Below, in pieces: positions 50,518 through 59,547 of a stretch of DNA of 64,000 nucleotides. Made by a program: the position numbers and the translations under genes. Under the pieces are notes generated by a model. The model was not told the origin of the DNA, did not search any database, and worked only from the letters and a program-made list of their open reading frames with translations. This DNA is from UBA5018 sp947463165 (GTDB lineage Bacteria; Cyanobacteriota; Cyanobacteriia; PCC-6307; Cyanobiaceae): positions 124,001-188,000 of the forward strand of contig CALRTY020000001.1 in the NCBI GenBank assembly GCA_943371245.1, written 5' to 3'. How positions within the stretch are numbered: the stretch's first letter is position 1; each line of letters begins with the position of its first letter.

Positions 50518-52179
50518 ATGAAACTGCCCACCCGGCTCTGGTTGCTGGCGGGCCTGGCCCTGTTCGCCTTGATCGGCCTGGCGATGCTGCTGCAGCTGCT
50601 CAACCAGCTCAGCTGGCAGCTCAGCGCCCTACTGCCCTACCAACTGGTGGGCCCGGTGTTGACCCTGCTGCTGCTGGCGGTGGTGATCGGTGCGCTGCAA
50701 TTGGGCTGGCCGCTACTGCGGCCCTGGCTACCCCAGCTGTTGCCCACCTGGCTGCAACCCTGGTTACCCGCCAGCCTGCGCCGCCAGGCTCCCGGCAGCC
50801 GCCGGCCCGGGGGCGAGTCGCCAGGGCGGCCGCCCAAGTCTTCCAGCCGCCGCCAGGCCGCCGCCCAAAACCTGGCGGCGATCGATCAAACCCTGGAGCG
50901 GGTGCGCGATCACCTGGAGCGGCAGCTGCTCTGCCAGGAAAGGCAGCGGATGGCCGCCGAACTAGAGCGGGGCGATCTGCAAATTGTTGTGTTTGGCAGC
51001 GGTTCGGTGGGCAAAACCTCCTTGATCCGGGCACTGCTGCGCCAGTTGGTGGGCGAGGTGGGCGCCGCCATGGGCAGCACCCAGGGCAGCCAGCGCTATC
51101 GCCTCAGGCTGCGGGGGCTGGATCGCGCCGTTTGGCTGGTGGATACCCCGGGCATCCTGGAGGCCGGCGATGGCGGCGAACGTCGCGAGCGCTTGGCGCG
51201 GCAGCAGGCCAGCCGCGCCGACCTGCTGCTGCTGGTGGTGGACGGCGACCTGCGGGCCTCCGAGCAGCAGCTGTTCGAAGCCCTGGCCGGGCTCGGTAAG
51301 CGGCTGATGTTGGTGCTCAACAAATGCGACCTGCGCGGCGAACAGGAGGAGCAGCGGCTGCTGGCCCAGCTGGCGCGCCGCACGGCCGGTCGGCTGGCGC
51401 CCGCCGATCTGGTGCCAGCCGCCTCGGCCCCCCAGAGCATCCCGATGCCCGGCGGCAGACCCCTGCAGCCAGAAGCGGAGGTGCAGGCCTTGCTGCGCCG
51501 CATCGCCAGCGTTCTGCATGCCGATGGTGAGGAATTGATCGCCGATAACTTGCTGCTCCAATGTCGCCGCTTGAGCCAAGCCAGCCGCGATCTACTCGCC
51601 CAGCAGCGCCGCGGCGACGCCCTGGCCCTGGTGGAGCGCACCATGTGGCTCAGCGCTGGCGTGGTGGCCCTCACACCCCTACCCGGTGTGGATCTGCTCG
51701 GCGCGGCGGCGGTGAATGCCCAGATGGTGCTGGAAATTGGCAAGGTGCATGGCGTCCAGCTCAGCCGAGAAGACGCCCAGGAACTGGCCCTCTCGGTGGG
51801 TCGCAGCCTGGCCGGTCTGGGGCTGGTGAAGGGCGGCGTTGGCCTGTTGAGCAGCGCCCTGGCCCTGAGCCTGCCGGCGGCCCTGGTGGGCCGCGCCATC
51901 CAGGCCGTAGGCGCCGCCTGGCTCACCCGCATCGCCGGGCTGAGCATGGTGCGCTACTTCGAGCAGAACCAAAATTGGGGCGACGGTGGCGTGCAGGAGG
52001 TGGTGCAGGAGCAATACGACCTCAGCCGCCGCGACGATGCCCTGCGGCGCTTCCTGGAGGCGGCCTTCAATCGGATTGTCGAACCGATGCAGCGCCAGGG
52101 GCCGAAGGCGAGACAACTGCCACCCCGAAAGCCTCCGGCGGCGGAGGCAGCAGCGGACCGCGACTATCCAGCACCGTGA
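50518..52179 (+). CDS. Membrane-associated GTPase with DUF697-like domain
   Basis: 553 residues. Two N-terminal helices, basic Pro-rich linker, Era-like GTPase domain (GSGSVGKTS about 168-176; DTPG; NKCD), then a hydrophobic DUF697/YcjF-like region (ALTPLPGVDLLGAAAVNAQM; GLVKGGVGLLSSALALSLPA). Role unknown, possibly membrane stress. Its 3' end overlaps a small gene on the opposite strand (52067-52276). Confidence 0.85.
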   Translation: MKLPTRLWLLAGLALFALIGLAMLLQLLNQLSWQLSALLPYQLVGPVLTLLLLAVVIGALQLGWPLLRPWLPQLLPTWLQPWLPASLRRQAPGSRRPGGESPGRPPKSSSRRQAAAQNLAAIDQTLERVRDHLERQLLCQERQRMAAELERGDLQIVVFGSGSVGKTSLIRALLRQLVGEVGAAMGSTQGSQRYRLRLRGLDRAVWLVDTPGILEAGDGGERRERLARQQASRADLLLLVVDGDLRASEQQLFEALAGLGKRLMLVLNKCDLRGEQEEQRLLAQLARRTAGRLAPADLVPAASAPQSIPMPGGRPLQPEAEVQALLRRIASVLHADGEELIADNLLLQCRRLSQASRDLLAQQRRGDALALVERTMWLSAGVVALTPLPGVDLLGAAAVNAQMVLEIGKVHGVQLSREDAQELALSVGRSLAGLGLVKGGVGLLSSALALSLPAALVGRAIQAVGAAWLTRIAGLSMVRYFEQNQNWGDGGVQEVVQEQYDLSRRDDALRRFLEAAFNRIVEPMQRQGPKARQLPPRKPPAAEAAADRDYPAP

Positions 52180-52276
52180 TCAACACCAGATAAACAACAC
52201 CAATCAATATCGAAATGGCGCCGGTGGCAATCGCCACCCAACGGCCCCGGGGGTTGGACTTTCCTGGTTCAGTCAT
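52067..52276 (-). CDS. Small single-pass membrane protein
   Basis: 69 residues: RGRWVAIATGAISILIGVVY is a transmembrane helix, followed by LDSRGPLLPPPPEAFG, a pattern I associate with short picocyanobacterial proteins. The 3' 113 bases overlap the GTPase gene in antisense. Start overlaps the stop of the decarboxylase gene upstream by 8 bases, consistent with co-translation. Confidence 0.65.
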   Translation of the reverse strand: MTEPGKSNPRGRWVAIATGAISILIGVVYLVLITVLDSRGPLLPPPPEAFGVAVVSPSAPGAASVRQSD

Positions 52277-53720
52277 GGAGAGATGCTTGCACCAATTGCG
52301 CCAAATGCGCCAGATGATCGGGGCCGGTGTGGGGGTTGCCCAGCACCGCTTTGAGGTGATGGCGGCCGGCGTAGAGCGGCCGCGAGAGCATCAAGCCCTC
52401 CGCCAGCAATCGCTGCCGGGTGGTCTGGCTCCACAGCTCGGCCTGCTCAACGCTGGCGGCGGCGGGAGTGAAGGCCAACATGTGCAAACTGCCGCCGCGC
52501 AATAGCAGCTTTTCATTGCCCGCCAACAGCTGCTGCAATTGGCGGCGGCGAGCGATGGCGCCATCCAACAACTGCTCAATTCCCTCCAGCCCCAGTTGGC
52601 GCAGGCCCAGCCACAGCTTGAGCACCTCCCCTGGCCTGCTGCCCTGCAGGCCGCACTCGCCGCCGTGGCCGCCGCCCCAGCTCGGTTCCATATAGGGCAA
52701 ACCGGTGCCAAAGGCCGCCCCCAGCTGCCGCGGTTCGGCCAGCAGCAGCAGCGAGGAGGTTTTGGTGATGCCCAGCAGCTTTTGGGGGTTGATCGTCACC
52801 GAATCGGCCAGCTCAATGCCCGCCACCCGCTGGCGATGGCCGGCAATCAAACCAAACACCGCTCCGATTGCCCCATCCACGTGCAGCCACACCCCCTGCT
52901 GCTTGCACAGGGCAGCCATGGCCGAAAGCGGATCCACAGCCCCGCGCACGGTGGTGCCGGCCGTGGCCACCACGGCGATCACCGGGATGCCCAGGCGCCG
53001 CTGCTGGGCCAGCAGCTCGGCCAGGGCCTCCACATCCAGACAGCCGCCAGCATCCACCGGAATAGGCAGCAGGGCCGTGGCCGGCAGCCCCATCACCGCC
53101 ATCGCCTTATTCAGCGACACGTGGGCGTCGGCGCTGGCCAGCACCACCGCATCTGGGCAGCAGGCCAAACCAGCGGCGCGCCGGGCGGTTACCAGGGCCA
53201 TCAGGTTGGACAGAGTGCCGCCGCTGGCGGCTACACCGCCACTGCCAGCAGGCATGCCCAGCCGCTGGGCCAGCCAGGTGCATACCTGCCGCTCCAGCTG
53301 GCTGAGGCTGGGGGAGAGCTCCTCTGAGAGCAGGTTGTTGTTGAGGCCGGCACAGACCAATTCCGCCGCGATCGAAGCGGCCAGCGGCGGTGGATCCAGG
53401 TGGGCCAGGGCGCCTGGATGGTTGGGGTTGTAGGCCCCGTCCATCACCCGCTGCAGATCGGCCAGTAGCGCCGCCGGGCCCAAACCTGCCCAGTCCAACT
53501 CCAGCTGGGCCGGTGCCGCCGCTGCGGCCAGGGCAGCAAAGGCGGGCAGGGGTGAGCGCAGGGCGGCACTGCCCAGCCACTCGGCCAACTGCTGACTGAC
53601 CTGCTCAAGAAAGTGCGCCAATACCGGATCAAATTGGTCCGGCGCCGGAAAGGCGGCCAGCAAATTGGCCCGCAGGGCAGATGGCGCAGGTACCAACGGC
53701 GAAGGCTCGGCAATTTGCAT
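52269..53720 (-). CDS. PLP-dependent group II decarboxylase
   Basis: 483 residues. GGTLSNLMALVTAR, VVATAGTTVRGAVDP, WLHVDGAIGAVFGL, and the PLP lysine in TINPQKLLGITKTSS. Group II decarboxylase fold acting on an aromatic amino acid, glutamate or 2,4-diaminobutyrate; substrate not determinable. The usual His before the PLP lysine is Gln here. Confidence 0.88.
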   Translation of the reverse strand: MQIAEPSPLVPAPSALRANLLAAFPAPDQFDPVLAHFLEQVSQQLAEWLGSAALRSPLPAFAALAAAAAPAQLELDWAGLGPAALLADLQRVMDGAYNPNHPGALAHLDPPPLAASIAAELVCAGLNNNLLSEELSPSLSQLERQVCTWLAQRLGMPAGSGGVAASGGTLSNLMALVTARRAAGLACCPDAVVLASADAHVSLNKAMAVMGLPATALLPIPVDAGGCLDVEALAELLAQQRRLGIPVIAVVATAGTTVRGAVDPLSAMAALCKQQGVWLHVDGAIGAVFGLIAGHRQRVAGIELADSVTINPQKLLGITKTSSLLLLAEPRQLGAAFGTGLPYMEPSWGGGHGGECGLQGSRPGEVLKLWLGLRQLGLEGIEQLLDGAIARRRQLQQLLAGNEKLLLRGGSLHMLAFTPAAASVEQAELWSQTTRQRLLAEGLMLSRPLYAGRHHLKAVLGNPHTGPDHLAHLAQLVQASLHD

Positions 53721-53787
53721 TCTCGCCTGCGGGGCTGGGTTAGAAGCGAGGCTGGTCTAGAAGCGTGGCTGGACGACAAAAGCAGCG

Positions 53788-54399
53788 ATGGCCCCCCAGG
53801 AGAGCTCGAATGCTGAGCGGCCATATCTACAGCCGTATCGCCAGCCAAATAGCCAGCTGGCCAGCAAAGCGGCGAGTCAACTAGCCAGCCAGCCCGATCA
53901 CCAGTCACCTAGCCAGCTGGTCAACCAACCGCTCCACCAGCTGTATCGGCATTGGATGCAGCGGCTGTTGCGGCACTGCAACCGCATGGGCCACGACGGC
54001 GATATTCCCGTAGCGGCCGTGGTGCTCGATGCAAAAAACCGTTGCATTGGCTGGGGCAGCAACCGCCGTCACCAGGCCCAGGACCCCCTGGGCCATGCCG
54101 AGTTGATCGCGATCGGCCAGGCGGCGCGGTTGCTAGGGGATTGGCGGCTGAACCACTGCACCCTGGTGGTGACCCTGGAACCCTGCCCGATGTGTGCCGG
54201 GGCCCTGGTGCAGGCTCGGATGGGGCAGGTGGTGTTTGGCGCCCCGGATCCCAAACGCGGCGCCCTGGGGGGCTGCCTGGATCTGGCCGATCACCCCAGC
54301 GCCCATCACGTCATGGGCGTGATCGGCGGCATCGAGGCGGAAGCGGCCAGCCAGCAGTTGCGGCTTTGGTTTAAGCGGAGACGGGGACAGACCTGCTAG
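53788..54399 (+). CDS. tadA: tRNA-specific adenosine deaminase
   Basis: 203 residues from ATG 53788 or 147 from ATG 53956. Zinc/active-site motifs HAELIAIGQAA and TLEPCPMCAGALVQAR. Converts A34 to inosine in tRNA-Arg. The extra N-terminus (SQLASKAASQLASQ...) is encoded by an imperfect AGCCAGCTGGCC-type tandem (53822-53950), so the short start is more likely. Overlaps the next gene tail to tail by 29 bases. Confidence 0.9.
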   Translation: MAPQESSNAERPYLQPYRQPNSQLASKAASQLASQPDHQSPSQLVNQPLHQLYRHWMQRLLRHCNRMGHDGDIPVAAVVLDAKNRCIGWGSNRRHQAQDPLGHAELIAIGQAARLLGDWRLNHCTLVVTLEPCPMCAGALVQARMGQVVFGAPDPKRGALGGCLDLADHPSAHHVMGVIGGIEAEAASQQLRLWFKRRRGQTC

Positions 54400-55567
54400 A
54401 AGCGGACTTGAAAGCAGGCAATTCGCCCTCAAATAGGTTGAGCAACAAATCAACGTTCTCCGGTTGGCTGTTGTAACCCATCAAGCCGATACGCCATACC
54501 TTGCCGGCCAAGCTACCCAGGCCACCACCCACTTCAATGCCGTGCTTATTGAGCAGGTGCAGGCTGAAGGCCTTGCCATCTACCCCCTCGGGGATGCGCA
54601 CGGTGGTCAAGGTGGGCAGGCGCAGCTGTTCGGGCACATGCAACTCCAGGCCGAGAGACTCCAGGCCCGCCCATAGCCGCTCGGCATTGGCACGATGGCG
54701 CGCCCAGGAGGCCTCCAGCCCCTCTTCCGCCAGCAGGCGCAGGGCTTCTCGGATGCCGAAATTCATGTTCACCGGGGCGGTGTGGTGATACACCCGATCG
54801 CTGCCCCAGTACTTATTCAGCAGGGTGACATCTAGATACCAGTTGGGCACTTTGCCCTGGCGGGCCATCATTTTGGCCTCGGCCCGCGGACCCATCGAAA
54901 ATGGGCCTAGGCCCGGCGGACAGCTGAGTGCTTTTTGGCTACAGCTATAGGCCAAATCAACCTTCCATTCATCCAAGTACAGCGGTACAGCCCCCAGGGA
55001 GGTGACGGTATCCAGCAGCAACAGGCAGTCGTAGCGGCGGCAAAGTTCGCCAATCCCCTGCATCGGCTGGCAGACACCGGTGGAGGTTTCGGCATGCACC
55101 ATCGCCAAAATCGCTGGCCGATGGGTGGCCAGGGCCACCTCCAGCTCGTCGAGGGAGAAGGCCTCGCCCCAAGGGCGCTCAATGGTCACCACCTCGGCCC
55201 GGTAACGGCCGGCCATGTCGGCCAGGCGCAGGCCGAAATAGCCCTTCACCGCCACCAGCACCTTGTCGCCGGGCTCGATGGTGTTGGCCAGGGTGGCCTC
55301 CATGGCGGCACTGCCGGTGCCGCTCATCGGAATCGTGAGCCTGTTATCGGTTTGCCACACATAACGCAGCAGCTCCTGCACCTCGCCCATCAACTCCACA
55401 TAGAGCGGATCAAGGTGCCCGATCGGCATCCGCGCCAGAGCTTCCAGCACGGTGGGATGGGCGTTGGAAGGGCCTGGACCGAGCAGCAGGCGGACGGGAG
55501 TTGCGATCGGATCCAGCCGCCGGCGATGCGAGCTGGAAACGGGGGGCAGCGGCTGGAGCTGGGTCAA
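54371..55567 (-). CDS. Alanine/serine-glyoxylate aminotransferase
   Basis: 398 residues, class V PLP aminotransferase. LLGPGPSNAHPTVLEAL at the start, SGTGSAAMEATLAN, HAETSTGVCQPM, DTVTSLGAVP, and the PLP lysine in SCSQKALSCPPGLGPFS. Converts glyoxylate to glycine in photorespiration, so it follows GlcD (23184-24668) in the pathway. Lies 55 bases after apcF on the same strand. Confidence 0.92.
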   Translation of the reverse strand: MTQLQPLPPVSSSHRRRLDPIATPVRLLLGPGPSNAHPTVLEALARMPIGHLDPLYVELMGEVQELLRYVWQTDNRLTIPMSGTGSAAMEATLANTIEPGDKVLVAVKGYFGLRLADMAGRYRAEVVTIERPWGEAFSLDELEVALATHRPAILAMVHAETSTGVCQPMQGIGELCRRYDCLLLLDTVTSLGAVPLYLDEWKVDLAYSCSQKALSCPPGLGPFSMGPRAEAKMMARQGKVPNWYLDVTLLNKYWGSDRVYHHTAPVNMNFGIREALRLLAEEGLEASWARHRANAERLWAGLESLGLELHVPEQLRLPTLTTVRIPEGVDGKAFSLHLLNKHGIEVGGGLGSLAGKVWRIGLMGYNSQPENVDLLLNLFEGELPAFKSASSRSVPVSA

Positions 55568-55622
55568 GGAGATAGCTGGGGGTTGAATGGGAGCCTAAGG
55601 ACTCGCGATTAGCGCCGCGGCC

Positions 55623-56141
55623 TCAGCGGGCCCTTACGTTCGAGGCGGCCAGTCCGCGGCAGAGGTGCTCGAAGGGCAAGCGCACGGCAGTGGTGTCGGT
55701 GATGTTCACCTTGGCCAGCTGCTCGCAAACCACCTCGGCCAACAGCGAGATGCTGCGCACGGTCGGACCGGTGGGCACCCCCAGACTCTTGTAGGTGTCG
55801 TCGAGGCCGTTGAGCACCCGCTCGTTGAGGATGGTGAAGTCGCCGGCGATCAGGGCGTAGCTGGCGTAGCGCAGGAAGTAATCCATGTCCCGCAGGCAGG
55901 CCGACAGCCGCCGGGTGGTGTAGGCGTTGCCACCCGGAAGGATCAGCTCGGGATCCTCCAACCACAGGCGTTGGGCGGCTTCGCGCACGATGTCGGCGGC
56001 CTGGGCATTGATCAGCTCCACGGCGGCCAAACGAATTTCGGCCTCCGAGAGATAGGTGGCGATGTTATCGATCGCATCCCGATCCAGATGGCGGCCCAAC
56101 TGGTCGTAGCGGCCGATCAGACCGGTGATGGCATCGCGCAT
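55623..56141 (-). CDS. apcF: Allophycocyanin beta-18-type subunit
   Basis: 172 residues from ATG 56141. MRDAITGLIGRYDQLGRHLD, PGGNAYTTRRLSACLRDMDY with the bilin-binding Cys, FLRYASYALIAGDFTILNER and LGVPTGPTVRSISLL. Beta-type allophycocyanin; the sequence fits the ApcF core subunit better than ApcB. Phycobilisome core component passing energy to photosystem II. Confidence 0.88.
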   Translation of the reverse strand: MRDAITGLIGRYDQLGRHLDRDAIDNIATYLSEAEIRLAAVELINAQAADIVREAAQRLWLEDPELILPGGNAYTTRRLSACLRDMDYFLRYASYALIAGDFTILNERVLNGLDDTYKSLGVPTGPTVRSISLLAEVVCEQLAKVNITDTTAVRLPFEHLCRGLAASNVRAR

Positions 56142-56296
56142 GGCTGGTGGGAGTGGCGCACCTGGTTTTGAAGCTAGCACTTGTGCAACGGCAGAACCCA
56201 GGCTGGGGCGGCGATCTGGCGAATTTGACAGAAACGGTTACGCAAGCGCTCCGGCCAGAGATGGGGAGCCCCAGGGACAGGGACAATTGGTTTTTG

Positions 56297-56338
56297 GTTA
56301 CGGTTGATACAAAAGGGCTGGAGGTGGCTGTTTACTTT
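56297..56338 (+). promoter_or_regulatory. NtcA-activated promoter of glnA
   Basis: GTT-N8-TAC at 56297-56310 (consensus GTA-N8-TAC) followed after exactly 22 bases by TACTTT (TAN3T -10 box, 56333-56338). This is the textbook layout of class II NtcA promoters. Start codon 56380 is about 40 bases on. Confidence 0.8.
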
Positions 56339-56379
56339 CCAAATCAACTGCCACGCTGGCGGGCCACCCAATTCAATTC

Positions 56380-57798
56380 ATGGCGAAAACAGCCCAGGAT
56401 GTCCTCCGTCAAATCAAAGACGAAGGAATTGAGCTGATCGACCTCAAGTTCATCGATCTCCACGGCAAGTGGCAGCACCTCACTGTCTGTAACGATCTGA
56501 TCGACGAGGACGCCTTCTCTAGCGGCGTAGCCTTCGACGGCTCTTCTATCCGCGGCTGGAAGGCGATCAATGAATCGGACATGTGCATGGTGCCCGATCC
56601 GAACACAGCCTGGATTGATCCTTTTTACAGTCATAAAACCCTCAGCCTGATCTGCTCGATCCAGGAGCCCCGCAGCGGCCAGCCCTATGGCCGCTGCCCC
56701 CGGGCCCTGGCCCAGAAGGCCCTCGACTACCTGGCCTCCACCGGCATCGCCGACACCGCCTACTTCGGGCCAGAACCTGAATTCTTTATCTTCGACGACG
56801 TTCGCTATACCTCTAGTAACGGCACTAGTTTTTACAGTGTCGATTCCATCGAGGCCCCCTGGAACAATGCTCGCCTGGAGGAAGGCGGCAACCTGGCATA
56901 CAAAATTCAGCTCAAGGAAGGCTATTTTCCCGTAGCTCCTAATGACACCCTTCAGGACATGCGCAGCGAAATGCTGTTGGTCATGGCCAGCCTCGGGGTG
57001 CCAATCGAGAAGCAACACCACGAAGTTGCCACCGCCCAACACGAGCTTGGCATGAAATTTGCCGAGCTAATCAGCGCGGCAGACAACGTGATGATCTACA
57101 AATATGTAGTGCGCAACATCGCCAAAAAATATGGCAAGTCTGCCACCTTCATGCCCAAGCCAATTTTTGGCGATAACGGCAGTGGCATGCACGTGCACCA
57201 GAGCCTCTGGAAGGGTGGTCAGCCGCTGTTCTTTGGCGAAGGCACCTACGCCAACCTCTCCCAAACCGCCCGCTGGTACATCGGTGGCCTGCTCAAGCAC
57301 GCCCCCAGCTTCCTGGCCTTCACCAACCCCACCACCAACAGCTACAAGCGGCTGGTGCCTGGCTTTGAAGCGCCCGTGAACCTGGTGTACTCCCAGGGCA
57401 ACCGCTCCGCCGCCGTGCGCATTCCGCTCACTGGCCCCAGTCCGAAGGCCAAGCGGCTCGAATTCCGCTCCGGCGATGCCCTCTCCAACCCATACCTGGG
57501 CTTTGCGGCGATGTTGATGGCCGGCTTGGACGGCATCAAAAACCAGATCGATCCGGGCGATGGCACCGATGTGGATCTATTTGAGCTCTCGGCAGAGGAA
57601 CTGGCCCAGATCTCCACTGTGCCCGCCTCACTGAATGGCTCCCTGGAGGCTCTCGACGCCGACAAGGACTATCTGCTGGCTGGAGGAGTGTTCAGCGAAG
57701 ATTTTATTAATAACTGGATCTCGATGAAGTACGAGGAAGTGCAGCAACTGCGCCAGCGCCCCCATCCCCATGAATTCGTGATGTACTACGACGCCTGA
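56380..57798 (+). CDS. glnA: Glutamine synthetase type I
   Basis: 472 residues, full length GSI. FDGSSIRGWKAINESDM, FGPEPEFFIFD, NGSGMHVHQSLW, NPTTNSYKRLVPG and the adenylylation-loop-like KDYLLAGGVF are visible. Assimilates ammonium with ATP and glutamate. Preceded by an NtcA promoter and followed by a strong terminator. Its stop region is repeated downstream (57790-57848). Confidence 0.97.
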   Translation: MAKTAQDVLRQIKDEGIELIDLKFIDLHGKWQHLTVCNDLIDEDAFSSGVAFDGSSIRGWKAINESDMCMVPDPNTAWIDPFYSHKTLSLICSIQEPRSGQPYGRCPRALAQKALDYLASTGIADTAYFGPEPEFFIFDDVRYTSSNGTSFYSVDSIEAPWNNARLEEGGNLAYKIQLKEGYFPVAPNDTLQDMRSEMLLVMASLGVPIEKQHHEVATAQHELGMKFAELISAADNVMIYKYVVRNIAKKYGKSATFMPKPIFGDNGSGMHVHQSLWKGGQPLFFGEGTYANLSQTARWYIGGLLKHAPSFLAFTNPTTNSYKRLVPGFEAPVNLVYSQGNRSAAVRIPLTGPSPKAKRLEFRSGDALSNPYLGFAAMLMAGLDGIKNQIDPGDGTDVDLFELSAEELAQISTVPASLNGSLEALDADKDYLLAGGVFSEDFINNWISMKYEEVQQLRQRPHPHEFVMYYDA

Positions 57799-57848
57799 TC
57801 TGCAGCAAATAGACGCCTGATCTCACGTCACCTGATCTGCAATAAATG
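57790..57848. repeat. Repeat of the glnA stop-codon region
   Basis: GACGCCTGATCT, the last two codons and stop of glnA plus three bases, is at 57790 and again at 57812; CCTGATCTGCA recurs at 57831. Spacing about 20 bases. Confidence 0.75.
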
Positions 57849-57890
57849 GCCATTCCTTCGCCCTGGCGATCGGAATGGCCATTTTTTTCG
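57845..57890 (+). terminator. Strong rho-independent terminator of glnA
   Basis: Arms AATGGCCATTCC (57845-57856) and GGAATGGCCATT (57872-57883) pair perfectly over 12 bases and run straight into a T-tract. Confidence 0.9.
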
Positions 57891-57966
57891 CTTGTATTTA
57901 ATTACTCAAAAAATTCATATGCCTTTAATTGGTCCAAATTAACCAATAATCCTTTGGCGTCGTAAT

Positions 57967-58224
57967 TTAGGCGCCAAACTCCGAGGCGCGAATCTGGGCG
58001 ATGGCACTGTCGTGCAGATGTTTGGCCCTGGCCTGGCGCAGGGCCCAGGCCCGCATTTGATGGCTGGCATCGCCTGCCGGATTTAGATCGTGGTGGCGGC
58101 TGATCTGGGCCAGGGAAGCTGCCCAAAGGCGATTTTGACGCTGGTGCTGCCTGGCCCAACTGGTGAACACGCGCTCGGGCCCGGCCTGGCGGGCGGCGTT
58201 GGCGGGCAGGGGGATCATGGTCAT
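57967..58224 (-). CDS. Small conserved-looking hypothetical protein
   Basis: 85 residues from ATG 58224: FTSWARQHQRQNRLWAASLA and ALRQARAKHLHDSAIAQIRA look like amphipathic helices of a real small protein. The longer frame upstream runs through a tandem repeat and is unlikely. No function recognised. Confidence 0.5.
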   Translation of the reverse strand: MTMIPLPANAARQAGPERVFTSWARQHQRQNRLWAASLAQISRHHDLNPAGDASHQMRAWALRQARAKHLHDSAIAQIRASEFGA

Positions 58225-58249
58225 GGCGGCTTTCCTCATGGTCGTGGCA

Positions 58250-58291
58250 ATTGGAGTCGGACGATTGGAGTCGGACGATTGGAGTCGGACG
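58250..58291. repeat. 14-nt tandem repeat
   Basis: ATTGGAGTCGGACG three times in a row at 58250, 58264 and 58278 with no difference, upstream of the small gene at 57967-58224. Confidence 0.85.
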
Positions 58292-58452
58292 ATGCATTCA
58301 GCCTCAACGCATTCTGCGCATTCGGCCTCGATGCATTTATCCTGACGCCCTTTGGTAGCCGTTGCTACCAAAAATGGGCGGTCGTGACATTTCTTTATCT
58401 GGGGCGGCCGGGTCGCAGCTGCTGGCCCGATCCGCTGGAATGGGTATGAATC

Positions 58453-59535
58453 ATGAAGCCACCTCGGCCAGTCGCCATGCCCGATCAGCTCACCAAGCTG
58501 GCTTACCAGACACTCCAGCAGGGAAAAGGGCTGTTCGGTCTGGCCCATAAAGAGATGAGCAGCCGCCTGATGGGTCTGCTGGCTCCCGACGGCACCCCCA
58601 AGACCGTGCCTGTTGACCCCCAGCTGATGGGCCGCTTGAAAACCAGCATGGATGCTTTGGGTGAGCTGGATTGGCAGGAGGCCGAGCAGGGGCTCTATCC
58701 AGCTGCGCTGCTGTTCGATGCCCCCTGGCTGGACTGGGCCAGCCGCTATCCCCTGGTCTGGCTGGACATGCCCAGCACCTGGAACCGCCGCCAGCAGCGC
58801 AATGTGCGCGATTTACCCCAGGATGTGGAGCCGGCTGCCTACCCGGACTACTACCTGCAGAACTTCCATCACCAAACCGATGGCTACCTGAGTGATCACT
58901 CGGCCTCCCTCTACGACCTGCAGGTGGAATTGCTGTTCAACGGCAACGCCGATCCGATGCGCCGCCGCCTGCTGGCGCCGCTGCTGCGCGGCTTGCGCCA
59001 GTTTGCCGATCGCCCCGCCACCGGCATTCGAGTGCTGGATGTGGCCACCGGTACCGGTCGTACCATGCATCAAATCCGCAGTGCTCTGCCCAAGGCCCAG
59101 CTAGTGGGCGTCGATCTTTCCACCGCCTACCTGCGCCAGGCCAATCGCTGGCTGAACGATCTCTCGCCAGGGCTCTGCCAACTGGTACAGGCCAACGCCG
59201 AAAACATGCCCCTGGCCGACGACTCCTTCCAGGCGGTCAGCTGTGTGTTTCTGCTGCATGAGCTACCCGCAGCCGCCCGGCAGAACGTGATCAACGACTG
59301 CTGGCGAGTGCTGGAACCCGGTGGCGTGATCGTGTTGATCGACTCGATCCAATTGGCCGATTCACCCGAGTTCTCGCCGATCATGGAGAATTTTCGGCGG
59401 GTATTCCACGAACCCTATTACCGCGATTACATCTCTGATTCCATTGAAGGGCGGCTAAGTGAAGCGGGTTTCGAGGCGATCACCGCCGAAACCCACTTCA
59501 TGGCCAGGGTTTGGTCGGCCCGCAAGCCGGCCTAA
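58453..59535 (+). CDS. Class I SAM-dependent methyltransferase
   Basis: 360 residues (ATG 58477, eight codons in, is an alternative). N-terminal about 190 residues are family-specific (PLVWLDMPSTWNRRQQRNVR, YYLQNFHHQTDGYLSDHSAS). Then a Rossmann fold: VLDVATGTGRT (motif I), VGVDLSTAYLRQA (acidic loop), NAENMPLADDSFQAV, VLEPGGVIVLID. Substrate unknown; homologues occur widely in cyanobacteria and plastids. Confidence 0.88.
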   Translation: MKPPRPVAMPDQLTKLAYQTLQQGKGLFGLAHKEMSSRLMGLLAPDGTPKTVPVDPQLMGRLKTSMDALGELDWQEAEQGLYPAALLFDAPWLDWASRYPLVWLDMPSTWNRRQQRNVRDLPQDVEPAAYPDYYLQNFHHQTDGYLSDHSASLYDLQVELLFNGNADPMRRRLLAPLLRGLRQFADRPATGIRVLDVATGTGRTMHQIRSALPKAQLVGVDLSTAYLRQANRWLNDLSPGLCQLVQANAENMPLADDSFQAVSCVFLLHELPAAARQNVINDCWRVLEPGGVIVLIDSIQLADSPEFSPIMENFRRVFHEPYYRDYISDSIEGRLSEAGFEAITAETHFMARVWSARKPA

Positions 59536-59547
59536 CAGCTCTGGCCC

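Noticed and set aside
56181..56379. Glutamine riboswitch upstream of glnA
   Set aside because: The leader after the NtcA promoter is only about 40 bases, too short, and lacks the conserved motif words.
57902..58297. Alternative 131-codon frame overlapping the small gene at 57967-58224
   Set aside because: Its upstream half runs through the 14-nt repeat and its internal composition is less protein-like than the chosen frame.
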